From: Cellulosimicrobium cellulans
Lineage (GTDB): Bacteria > Actinomycetota > Actinomycetes > Actinomycetales > Cellulomonadaceae
Assembly: GCF_024124905.1 (NCBI RefSeq)
Contig: NZ_JAMXST010000002.1
Coordinates: 558,001-622,000 of the forward strand
Length of the DNA stretch: 64,000 nucleotides
Direction of reading: 5' to 3'
The number at the start of each line of letters is the position of its first letter. Position 1 is the first letter of the stretch. This document shows positions 51,076 through 58,218 of this stretch, piece after piece. The translations under genes were made by a program, and so were the position numbers. Under the pieces are notes generated by a model. That model saw nothing but the letters and a program-made list of their open reading frames with translations, searched no databases and had not been told where the DNA came from.

Positions 51076-51609
51076 TCAGCGGTCGAGGCGGGCGACCGCC
51101 AGCTCGAGCGCCGTGTCGAGCTCGTCCTTCGGGACGTGCACCTCGCCGATCGACATCGAGAGGGGAGGCTCGTCCAGTCCGAGGGCACGGGCCGCGGGCT
51201 CGAGGTCGAGGCCCGCGCCGTCCTCGGAGACCCCGGTCCTGACGTACACGGGCATGCCCGACACCTCGGGCAGCACGACCACGAGCACCGCGGCCAGCGC
51301 GTCCGGGTGCAGGTCGGGGCGTGGCGCGTCCTCGGCCGGCAGCAGGCTCACCCCGACACCCAGGTCGCACGCGCCCTCGCAGTTGCTCGAACCGGTGTAC
51401 AGGCTCACCTCGACGGGGAGGCCCGCCTCGTCCAGCGCGTCCTGGACCCCGGGCAGGGCCCGTTCGACGTCCGCGTACGAGACGTTCGAGGTGTCGAACG
51501 GGGACCGGCCGTCGAGCAGCGCGCAGCCGGAGAGAGACACGGCGCAGGCCACGGCGAGCCCGGCCGCGGCGAGCGTCGGCGCACGACGGGGAACCAGGGA
51601 GAGGCGCAC
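51076..51609 (-). CDS. Putative lipoprotein of unknown function
   Basis: 177 residues. A basic start, a hydrophobic stretch and the lipobox LSGC (about residues 24-27, AVACAVSLSGCALLDG) indicate a lipoprotein tethered outside the membrane. The remainder (DVERALPGVQDALDEAGLPVEVSLYTGSSNCEGACDLGVGVSLLP) has a Cys pair that may form a disulphide and no family I recognise. TACCCT is 6 nt before the GTG (leaderless). It lies downstream of the ABC importer genes on the same strand but has its own promoter. Confidence 0.78.
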   Translation of the reverse strand: MRLSLVPRRAPTLAAAGLAVACAVSLSGCALLDGRSPFDTSNVSYADVERALPGVQDALDEAGLPVEVSLYTGSSNCEGACDLGVGVSLLPAEDAPRPDLHPDALAAVLVVVLPEVSGMPVYVRTGVSEDGAGLDLEPAARALGLDEPPLSMSIGEVHVPKDELDTALELAVARLDR

Positions 51610-51635
51610 CCGCCGAGGGTACGCGAGCGGGTTGC

Positions 51636-52535
51636 TCAGTCCCGCGGCGCGAACGTGAGGACGGGTCGGCCCGTGCGGGGGTGGGTGAGCACCTCGCACC
51701 GCACGCCGTAGACCGGGTCGAGCACCTCGGGGACCAGGACCTCGCGCACGTCGCCCGCGGCGACGACCCGCCCGTCCGCCAGCACGACGACGTGGTCGCA
51801 CGTCTGCGCCGCGAGGTTGAGGTCGTGGAGCGCGGCGAGGACGGTCACCCCGTCGTCGGCGAGGTCGCGCAGGACGCGCATCGTGTCGAGCTGCGCGGCG
51901 ATGTCGAGGTGGTTGGTCGGCTCGTCGAGCAGGAGCAGCGCGGGCTCCTGCGCGAGCGCGCGCGCCAGGTGCACGCGCTGGCGCTCGCCGCCGGAGAGCG
52001 TCGCGACCTCCCGCTCGGCGAAGCCGGACATCCCGGCGCGGGCGAGCGCCGCAGCCGCCACCTCCCGGTCGTGCGCGGAGTCGCCCGCGAGGAGCGATCG
52101 GTGGGGGATGCGGCCCAGCAGGACGGCGTCGAGCACGGAGAGCGGGAGGTCGGTCGTCGCGTCCTGCTCGACGAGCGCGAGCACGCGCGCGCGCCGCCGC
52201 CGCGGCATCGTGAGCAGGTCCGCGCCGTCGAAGCGCGCTCGCGCGGCGTCGTCGGGCCCCGTGGACGGGGCGCGCACCCCCGCGAGCACGCGCAGGAGGG
52301 TCGACTTGCCGGAGCCGTTGGGCCCGAGCAGCCCGCTCACCGCGCCGGCCGGGGCGGTGCAGTCGACGCCGTCGAGGATCAGGCGACCGTCGACGGACCA
52401 GGACACGCGCGCGGCGTCGAGCCCGTCCGTGCCGTCGCGACCGGACGGGCTGGTCCCGTCGCCGAGGCGGTCCGGCACGGCGTCGGCGCCGACCGGGGGA
52501 GCCGCGTGCGCCGTCGTGCGCGTCGTCCCGCTCAT
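51636..52535 (-). CDS. ABC transporter ATPase of the proposed F420-0 importer (FecE/BtuD type)
   Basis: A 299-residue nucleotide-binding subunit with an N-terminal ~40-residue disordered extension. Walker A is GLLGPNGSGKSTLLR, the Q-loop region is ALVEQDATTDLPLSVLDAVLLGR, the signature is TLSGGERQRVHLARAL, Walker B is LLLLDEPTNHLDIAAQ, and the H-loop follows in ALHDLNLAA. This is the type that powers siderophore, cobalamin and haem importers. It is the third gene of the operon and overlaps the permease gene by four bases. Assignment to F420-0 rests on genomic context and the TIGR03868/03869/03873 proposal. Confidence 0.85.
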   Translation of the reverse strand: MSGTTRTTAHAAPPVGADAVPDRLGDGTSPSGRDGTDGLDAARVSWSVDGRLILDGVDCTAPAGAVSGLLGPNGSGKSTLLRVLAGVRAPSTGPDDAARARFDGADLLTMPRRRRARVLALVEQDATTDLPLSVLDAVLLGRIPHRSLLAGDSAHDREVAAAALARAGMSGFAEREVATLSGGERQRVHLARALAQEPALLLLDEPTNHLDIAAQLDTMRVLRDLADDGVTVLAALHDLNLAAQTCDHVVVLADGRVVAAGDVREVLVPEVLDPVYGVRCEVLTHPRTGRPVLTFAPRD

Positions 52536-53617
52536 GCGGCCTTCCTCCCTCGCCACAGGAGCAGCGCGAACACCGGCGCGCCGATCGCGGCCGTGACGAT
52601 CCCGACAGGCAGCTCGCGCGGCGCGAACACCGTGCGCGCGAGCGTGTCCGCCCAGACGAGGAACGTCGCCCCGAACAGCGCGGAGAGCGGCAGGAGCAGC
52701 CGGTGCCGCGCGCCCGTGAGGAGCCGCACGGCGTGCGGCAGGATCAGGCCGACGAACCCGATGGACCCCGACTGGGAGACGAGCGCCCCGGTGAGCAGCG
52801 CGACGCCCACGAGCAGCGTCCAGCGCACGCGCGCGACGTCGACCCCGAGCGTGGACGCGGCGGTGTCGCCGAACGTGAAGGCGTCCAGCACGGAACCGGT
52901 CGACGCGAGCAGGGTCCCGAGCACGAGGGTCGCGCCGCCCGCGACCGCCACGGAGGTCCACGTCGCTCCGGCGACGGACCCCATGAGCCACGAGAGGATC
53001 TCGCGGTAGGAGTCGCCGGTCGCGGACCAGAAGATGACGAAGCTCGTCGCGGCCGCCGCGAGCTGGCTCACCGCGAGGCCCGCGAGCACGGTCCGCGTCG
53101 GCGTGAGCGCGCCGAGCGCGCCCGCGAGGCCGAGCGCCGCGACGAGCGCGAGCACGGCGCCCCCGAACGCCGCGACCGGCAGGAGCACGGTCCACCCGGC
53201 GACGAGCACGAGCACCGCGCCGAGCGACGCGCCCGACGACAGCCCGAGGAGGTACGGGTCCGCGAGGGGGTTGCGCGTGAGCGACTGCATGACGACGCCG
53301 CACACGGCGAGACCCGCGCCCACGGCCGCCGCGGTGAGCACGCGGGGGAGGCGGAGCTGCCACACCATGCCGTCCTGGAGGGCCCCGAGCGGCTCGAGGC
53401 CGAGCAGCCCGCCGAGCCCGAGGTGCGTCGCGACGGAGCGCCACACGTCCCCGACCGCGAGGTCCGCCGGGCCGATCGTCACCGTGACGAGCACCGTCAC
53501 GACGAGGGCGCCGACGGCGACCGGCACCCACCAGCCCGCGCCCCGGCGCGCGCCGGTCCCCGCGCCGTCCCGTCGGCCGGGCGGCGCGGGGGCGGGCCGG
53601 GTGCGCAGCGTGGTCAC
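52532..53617 (-). CDS. FecCD-type ABC permease of the proposed F420-0 importer
   Basis: 361 residues with about nine to ten transmembrane helices in the BtuC/FecCD pattern: LRLPRVLTAAAVGAGLAVCGVVMQSLTRNPLADPYLLGLSSGASLGAV, ILSWLMGSVAGATW, GDTAASTLGVDVARVRWTLL and SQSGSIGFVGLILPHAVRLLTGARHRLLLPLSALFGATFLVWADTLAR. The coupling helix after VGLILPHAVR is typical. GTG at 53617 overlaps the binding-protein stop and its own stop overlaps the ATPase start, so the three genes are translated together. Confidence 0.88.
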   Translation of the reverse strand: MTTLRTRPAPAPPGRRDGAGTGARRGAGWWVPVAVGALVVTVLVTVTIGPADLAVGDVWRSVATHLGLGGLLGLEPLGALQDGMVWQLRLPRVLTAAAVGAGLAVCGVVMQSLTRNPLADPYLLGLSSGASLGAVLVLVAGWTVLLPVAAFGGAVLALVAALGLAGALGALTPTRTVLAGLAVSQLAAAATSFVIFWSATGDSYREILSWLMGSVAGATWTSVAVAGGATLVLGTLLASTGSVLDAFTFGDTAASTLGVDVARVRWTLLVGVALLTGALVSQSGSIGFVGLILPHAVRLLTGARHRLLLPLSALFGATFLVWADTLARTVFAPRELPVGIVTAAIGAPVFALLLWRGRKAA

Positions 53618-54669
53618 AGGTCGAGCGCCTCCAGCTGTGCCGCGAGGTCCACGACGGCGTCGACGTTGCGCACGCCGGCCTCGGTCGCCGGGAACGGGAT
53701 CGTCAGGTAGCGGCCCTCGCGCACGGCCGTCATCTCGGCCGTCGCCGGGTTGGACTCGAGCCGCTCGATCTTCGCCTCGGCGGTGTTCCACGCGGCGTCG
53801 ACGAGGACGAGGACGTCGGGGTCGGCGGCGATCGCCTCCTCCCACGCGTACGACGTCCAGGTGTCGTGCACGTCGCCCGCGACGTTCTCGAGGCCGACCG
53901 CGTCGAGGATCATCTGCGGCGCGCCGATGCCCGCGCCGACGTACGGGATGTCGTCGCCCGACGAGTACCACAGGGCGGTCAGGCCGCGGTCGTCGCGGAC
54001 GACGCCGTCGAGCGTCGCGCGCTGCTCGGCGACGAGGTCGGCGGCCGCGTCCTGCGCGTCGAAGATCGTGCCGACCTCGGTGATCTCGGCGAACACGTCG
54101 TCGAACGTCAGCGGGTCGGGCATGTACTCCGGCGCCTTGCACGCGGCGGGGGAGACGTACGTCGCGACGCCGAGCTGCGCGAGCGTCTCGCGGTCGCCCG
54201 CGCCCTCCGCCGTGAGGTTGGACTCCCAGCCCGCGTAGACGAGGTCGGGTTCGGTCTCCAGGACCGCCTCGGCGCCGGGGACCTGGTCCGAGAGCGGCTC
54301 TGCCACCGCGGGGACGTCCGCCGCGGCGTCGGCCAAGGACTCGGGGACCGGGCCGTCGGCGAACGCGCTCGCGACGATCCGGTCGCCCAGCCCGAGCGCG
54401 AGCAGCATCTCCGTCGTGCTCGACTTGATCGTGACCACGCGCTCCGGTGCCGCGTCGAACGTCACCTCGAACCCGCAGTCGTCGAGCGTGAGGGGGTAGG
54501 TGGTCGCCCTCGCGTCGCCCGTCGGCGTGGCGTCGCCGTCCGCGGTCGGGTCGTCGCCCGGTGCGGTGCCCGACGAGCAGGCGGCGAGCAGCAGGGCGAG
54601 CGTGGCGGTCGGGAGCGCGAGGACGGCGCGGCGGACGGGCTGGCGGTGCACGGTGCGGGACGAGGGCAC
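53614..54669 (-). CDS. Substrate-binding lipoprotein of the proposed F420-0 importer
   Basis: A 351-residue cluster-A solute-binding protein. A signal peptide ends at the lipobox LLLAACSSG, so it is tethered to the outer face of the membrane. The fold follows the BtuF/FhuD pattern: RVVTIKSSTTEMLLALGLGDRIVASAF, AVLETEPDLVYAGWESNL, LWYSSGDDIPYVGAGIGAPQMILDAVGLENVAGD, SYAWEEAIAADPDVLVLVDA. These match the family described as the periplasmic F420-0-binding protein of actinobacteria that lack most F420 synthesis. Siderophore or cobalamin uptake remains possible. GTG at 54669 with GGAG about 9 nt upstream. Confidence 0.83.
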   Translation of the reverse strand: MPSSRTVHRQPVRRAVLALPTATLALLLAACSSGTAPGDDPTADGDATPTGDARATTYPLTLDDCGFEVTFDAAPERVVTIKSSTTEMLLALGLGDRIVASAFADGPVPESLADAAADVPAVAEPLSDQVPGAEAVLETEPDLVYAGWESNLTAEGAGDRETLAQLGVATYVSPAACKAPEYMPDPLTFDDVFAEITEVGTIFDAQDAAADLVAEQRATLDGVVRDDRGLTALWYSSGDDIPYVGAGIGAPQMILDAVGLENVAGDVHDTWTSYAWEEAIAADPDVLVLVDAAWNTAEAKIERLESNPATAEMTAVREGRYLTIPFPATEAGVRNVDAVVDLAAQLEALDL

Positions 54670-54898
54670 GGGCGAGGTCTCCGGGGGTCGGGCGCGGTGC
54701 GGCGTGCTCTCGGTGGGCACGCCGCTGCGGCGGTGCGTTCTCGATGCCGACCGGCGAGCGCCGGCCGGGACCGACGCGTCATCTCGCGTCGCGCGGACCC
54801 GCGGCACAGATCCGTGCCGCCCGGACGGGCCAGTGCGGGGCCCGTGGTCCTCCGTCAGCCTAGTCCCTCCGGCGGTCCGTCGTGGCAGAGTGTCCGTC

Positions 54899-55714
54899 GT
54901 GACGGAGCCATCGAACCTGCCTGCCCAGAACCCCTCGACCGCACCGCTGCGCGCGGTGGTGACCGGCGCGTCGTCGGGCATCGGGGAGGCGTGCGTGCGG
55001 TACCTGCGCGCTCGCGGCTGGGACGTCGTCGCGTTCGCGCGGCGCGCGGACCGGCTCACGGAGGTCGCGGAGCGCACGGGCGCCCACCCGGTCGTCGGGG
55101 ACGTCACGTCCGACGAGGACGTCGCGCGCCTCGTCGCGGAGGCGGGCGCGCGCGGGCCGGTGCACGCGCTGCTCAACATCGCCGGGTTCGGGCTCGGCGT
55201 CGACCACGTGGACGAGGCGAAGATCGACGAGTGGCGCGCGATGTACGAGACGAACGTGCTCGGCACCGTGCGCGTGACGAAGGCGTTCCTGCCCCTCCTG
55301 CGCGCGTCGCGGCGGGGCGACATCGTGCTCATGACGTCGACCGCGGGTCACGACACCTACGTCGGCGGGTCCGGCTACGTCGCGTCGAAGCACGCGCTGC
55401 TCGGGGTCGCCAAGACGCTCCGCCTCGAGCTGGTCGGCGAGCCGATCCGCGTCATCGAGATCGCGCCCGGCCTCGTGCACACGCCGGAGTTCTCGCTCAA
55501 CCGCTACCACGGGGACCAGGCCGGGGCCGACGCCGTGTACGCCGGGGTCGTGGACCCGCTCACCGCCGACGACGTCGCCGACGTCGTGACCTTCGCCGTC
55601 ACGCGCCCGCACCACGTCAACATCGACTCGCTGGTCCTGCGCCCCGTCGCCCAGGCGTCGACGTACTCCCTGTGGCGCGCCCCGCTCGTCCCCAAGGGCG
55701 TCGAGACCGCCTGA
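54899..55714 (+). CDS. Classical short-chain dehydrogenase/reductase
   Basis: A 271-residue NAD(P)-dependent oxidoreductase. AVVTGASSGIGEACVRYLRARGWDVVAFARRADRL is the cofactor loop with Arg residues that favour NADP. LLNIAGFGLG (NAG-like), LMTSTAGHD with the catalytic Ser and GYVASKHALLG with the Tyr-x3-Lys pair complete the catalytic set. Substrate unknown. The GTG at 54899 has no strong ribosome binding site; CAGAGT is found 8 nt upstream. Divergent from the ABC importer. Confidence 0.9.
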   Translation: MTEPSNLPAQNPSTAPLRAVVTGASSGIGEACVRYLRARGWDVVAFARRADRLTEVAERTGAHPVVGDVTSDEDVARLVAEAGARGPVHALLNIAGFGLGVDHVDEAKIDEWRAMYETNVLGTVRVTKAFLPLLRASRRGDIVLMTSTAGHDTYVGGSGYVASKHALLGVAKTLRLELVGEPIRVIEIAPGLVHTPEFSLNRYHGDQAGADAVYAGVVDPLTADDVADVVTFAVTRPHHVNIDSLVLRPVAQASTYSLWRAPLVPKGVETA

Positions 55715-55801
55715 GCGACGACCCGCGGAGACGGCGCGAGGCCGAGGCCGTAGCGCGGAGCCCGTGACGGGCGTTCACTGGGAGCGACAGGAGGTCGGCG
55801 G

Positions 55802-57388
55802 ATGGGCGGCGGTCGGAACGGTCGGGCGGGAGCGTGGGCCGCGCTCGCGGGGGTCGTGTGCGCGGCCGTCGGGTTCGCGGTCGCCGAGCTCGTCGCGGCG
55901 CTCGTCGGGCCGGGGTCCAGCCCGCTCTTCGCCGCGGGCGCCGGGGTGGTCGACGCCGTCCCCGGCCCGGTCAAGGACTGGGCGGTCGCGACGTTCGGGA
56001 CCGCCGACAAGGCGGTGCTGCTCGGCGGCATGGGGGTCGTCCTCGCCGCGGGCGCGGCGCTCGCGGGCGGGCTCGAGCTGCGCCGTCCGCCGTGGGGTTC
56101 CCTGCTGCTGGGCGCCGTGGGAGCGGTCGGCGCCGTCGTGGCCGCGACGCGGCCCGGCGCGAGCGTCGCGTGGGCGCTGCCGTCGCTCGTCGGGGTCGGG
56201 GTCGCGGTCCTGCTGCTCCGGGCGTCCCTCGCGCCGCTGCGCGGCCCGTCGGACGCGGGGCTCCTCGCCGAGAGCGTCGCCGACGACGGCCGGGCGGTCA
56301 CCGGGGTCCGTGGCCCGATGGACCGGCGCCGCTTCCTCCTCGTCACCGGCCTCGCCGCCGCGGCGGGCGTCGTCGCGCTCGCGACGTCCCGGGCGGTGTC
56401 GGCCGGGTCGCGCGCCGTCACGGCCGCGCGCGAGGCGCTGCGGCTGCCCTCCCCGGCGACGCCCGCCCCGGCCGTCCCCGCCGGGGCGGACCTGCGGGTG
56501 CCAGGCCTCGCGCCGTACGTGACGCCCAACGGCGACTTCTACCGGATCGACACCGCGCTGCGCGTGCCCCAGGTCGACCCCGCCTCGTGGACGCTGCGCG
56601 TGACCGGTCTCGTCGACGAGCCGTTCGAGCTCACGCTCGACGATCTGCTCGCGCTCCCGCTCACGGAGCACCACGTGACGCTCACGTGCGTGTCGAACGA
56701 GGTCGGCGGCGACCTCGTCGGCAACGCGCGGTGGCTCGGCTACCCCGTGCGCGAGCTGCTCGCGCGCGCCGGGGTGCGCGACGGCGCCGACATGGTCCTG
56801 TCCACGAGCGCCGACGGCTGGACCGCGAGCACCCCGCTCGACGTGCTCACCGACCCCGACCGCGCGTGCCTGCTCGCCGTCGGGATGAACGGCGAGCCGC
56901 TGCCCGCGGAGCACGGGTTCCCCGCGCGGCTCGTCGTCCCGGGGCTCTACGGCTACGTGTCCGCGACCAAGTGGGTCACCGAGCTCAAGGTCACGACGTT
57001 CGCCGACGACGTCGCGTACTGGTCCACGCGCGGCTGGTCCGAGCGCGGCCCGATCAAGCTCGCGTCGCGCGTCGACACGCCGCGCGCGGGGGCGCCGGTC
57101 CCGGCGGGCGTCGTGACCGTCGCGGGCGTCGCGTGGGCGCAGCACACGGGGATCGCGGGCGTGGAGGTCCGGGTCGACGACGGCACGTGGCGCACCGCGA
57201 CGCTCGCCGAGACGGTGGGCCCCGACACGTGGCGGCAGTGGTCGTACGCGTGGGACGCCACGCCGGGCGAGCACCGCCTGACGGTCCGCGCGACCGACGC
57301 CGACGGCCGGACGCAGACCGCCGACGTCGCCCCGCCCGCGCCCGACGGCGCGTCGGGGTGGCACGAGGTCACGGTCCGCGTCGACTGA
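55802..57388 (+). CDS. Membrane-anchored molybdopterin oxidoreductase (sulfite oxidase family)
   Basis: 528 residues. The N-terminal half (1-200) has four transmembrane segments and then a fifth after PMDRRRFLLVTGLAAAAGVVALA, which looks like a twin-arginine-type anchor without the second canonical Arg spacing. The Mo-cofactor domain (about 225-410) has VTPNGDFYRIDTALRVPQVDPASWTLRVTGLV and the Mo-ligating Cys in VTLTCVSNEVGGDLVGNARW. The Mo-co dimerisation domain follows (GVAWAQHTGIAGVEVRVDDGTW, WRQWSYAWDATPGEHRLTVRATD). Its substrate outside the membrane is unknown. AGGAGG is 8 nt before the ATG. Confidence 0.9.
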   Translation: MGGGRNGRAGAWAALAGVVCAAVGFAVAELVAALVGPGSSPLFAAGAGVVDAVPGPVKDWAVATFGTADKAVLLGGMGVVLAAGAALAGGLELRRPPWGSLLLGAVGAVGAVVAATRPGASVAWALPSLVGVGVAVLLLRASLAPLRGPSDAGLLAESVADDGRAVTGVRGPMDRRRFLLVTGLAAAAGVVALATSRAVSAGSRAVTAAREALRLPSPATPAPAVPAGADLRVPGLAPYVTPNGDFYRIDTALRVPQVDPASWTLRVTGLVDEPFELTLDDLLALPLTEHHVTLTCVSNEVGGDLVGNARWLGYPVRELLARAGVRDGADMVLSTSADGWTASTPLDVLTDPDRACLLAVGMNGEPLPAEHGFPARLVVPGLYGYVSATKWVTELKVTTFADDVAYWSTRGWSERGPIKLASRVDTPRAGAPVPAGVVTVAGVAWAQHTGIAGVEVRVDDGTWRTATLAETVGPDTWRQWSYAWDATPGEHRLTVRATDADGRTQTADVAPPAPDGASGWHEVTVRVD

Positions 57389-57453
57389 CGGGACCGCGTC
57401 CGGCCCGTGGACGCGGGGTTGTCCGCCCGGGTCCGCCCTGGCACCATGTCCGC

Positions 57454-57528
57454 GTGACCTCCCCGCGCCCCACGAGCCGCACGCTCGTCGACGCGCGCCC
57501 GCAGGTCTCCTCCGCCACCTGTTGTTGA
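57454..57528 (+). CDS. Second putative Cys-ended leader peptide
   Basis: A 24-codon ORF ending VDARPQVSSATCC and TGA, with both Cys encoded by the rare TGT. The ending resembles the actinobacterial leader peptides with V-D-x-x-R-V-S-S-A-x-C found ahead of sulphur genes. TTGTCC (57419-57424) and CACCAT (57442-57447), 17 bp apart, lie 6 nt before the GTG, a leaderless promoter arrangement. The next clear gene is ileS, 690 bases on, so what it regulates is not evident. Confidence 0.6.
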   Translation: MTSPRPTSRTLVDARPQVSSATCC

Positions 57529-57706
57529 GGGCTCGCGGCGCCCTGCGCAGCCTCGACCTGGTGTCCGCGAGCAGCCTCCCGCCCCTCCCTCCAGACGAAG
57601 GGGCGTGACGGTCGCCGGTCTCGTGCCACGGGCTCATCGATGAGTCCCGCGCGACGCCCGGGTCTGCACCTCCGGACGCCCGCCGAGCACAGGACGCGAG
57701 ACCACC

Positions 57707-57973
57707 ATGTACGTTCCCCGGAGCTTTCCCCGCTACCGCCCGACGACGTCGCTCGCCGCCCAGTCGCGCGAGGCCGCCCGCCCGCCCGCCGCGACGACCG
57801 CCGTCGGGCACGACGCCCGCCCGCCGCTCACGCTCGAGTGGCTCGTCGCGCGGGACATCGACGCCTACACCGCGCGCCGCCGCGCGGCGGCTACCATGGA
57901 CGCACAGGCGTCGACCCGGCCATCACCGGCGAGCCTCCGGAAGAACGGGACCCGCGCCGTCGGGCAGGCCTGA
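57707..57973 (+). CDS. Doubtful small ORF between leader peptide and T-box
   Basis: 88 codons beginning MYVPRSFPRYRPTTSLAAQSREAARPP and containing LTLEWLVARDIDAYTARRRAAATMD. The third codon position is GC-rich over most of its length, which favours coding. However, there is no clear ribosome binding site, no known domain, and its last ~25 codons overlap the start of the ileS T-box. It could be the target of the Cys-ended leader, a remnant of a longer gene, or chance. Confidence 0.3.
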   Translation: MYVPRSFPRYRPTTSLAAQSREAARPPAATTAVGHDARPPLTLEWLVARDIDAYTARRRAAATMDAQASTRPSPASLRKNGTRAVGQA

Positions 57974-58150
57974 CGGCCCCGCGGCCAGGTCCTCACTAGA
58001 CCCGGACGGGTGGGCCCGTCACAGCCTGCGACGAGCGGTCGGCGACCGCCCGCCGGGCCCGACGGCGTCGGGCACCGGAGGACGACGCCGGCAAGCGAGG
58101 TGGTACCGCGGCGAGCCCGCCCCTGGGTGGGGGAGTCGTCCTCGCAGGAG
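57904..58150 (+). promoter_or_regulatory. T-box riboswitch upstream of ileS
   Basis: The conserved T-box element AGGTGGTACCGCG lies at 58098-58110 inside a stem formed by GAGGACGAC (58078-58086) and GTCGTCCTC (58135-58143). A candidate isoleucine specifier ATC sits at 57922-57924 in CATCACCGGCG. TACCAT at 57892-57897 is a likely -10 box, so the RNA would start near 57904. Stem I is very short, as in the actinobacterial ileS T-boxes that control translation. Uncharged tRNA-Ile would free the ileS ribosome binding site (GGAG at 58204-58207). Confidence 0.85.
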
Positions 58151-58218
58151 AGCACGACCGACCCGTACCACCACGGCGGACACCCCGCCGGCCGCTACCC
58201 TCCGGAGTCCTCGAGACC

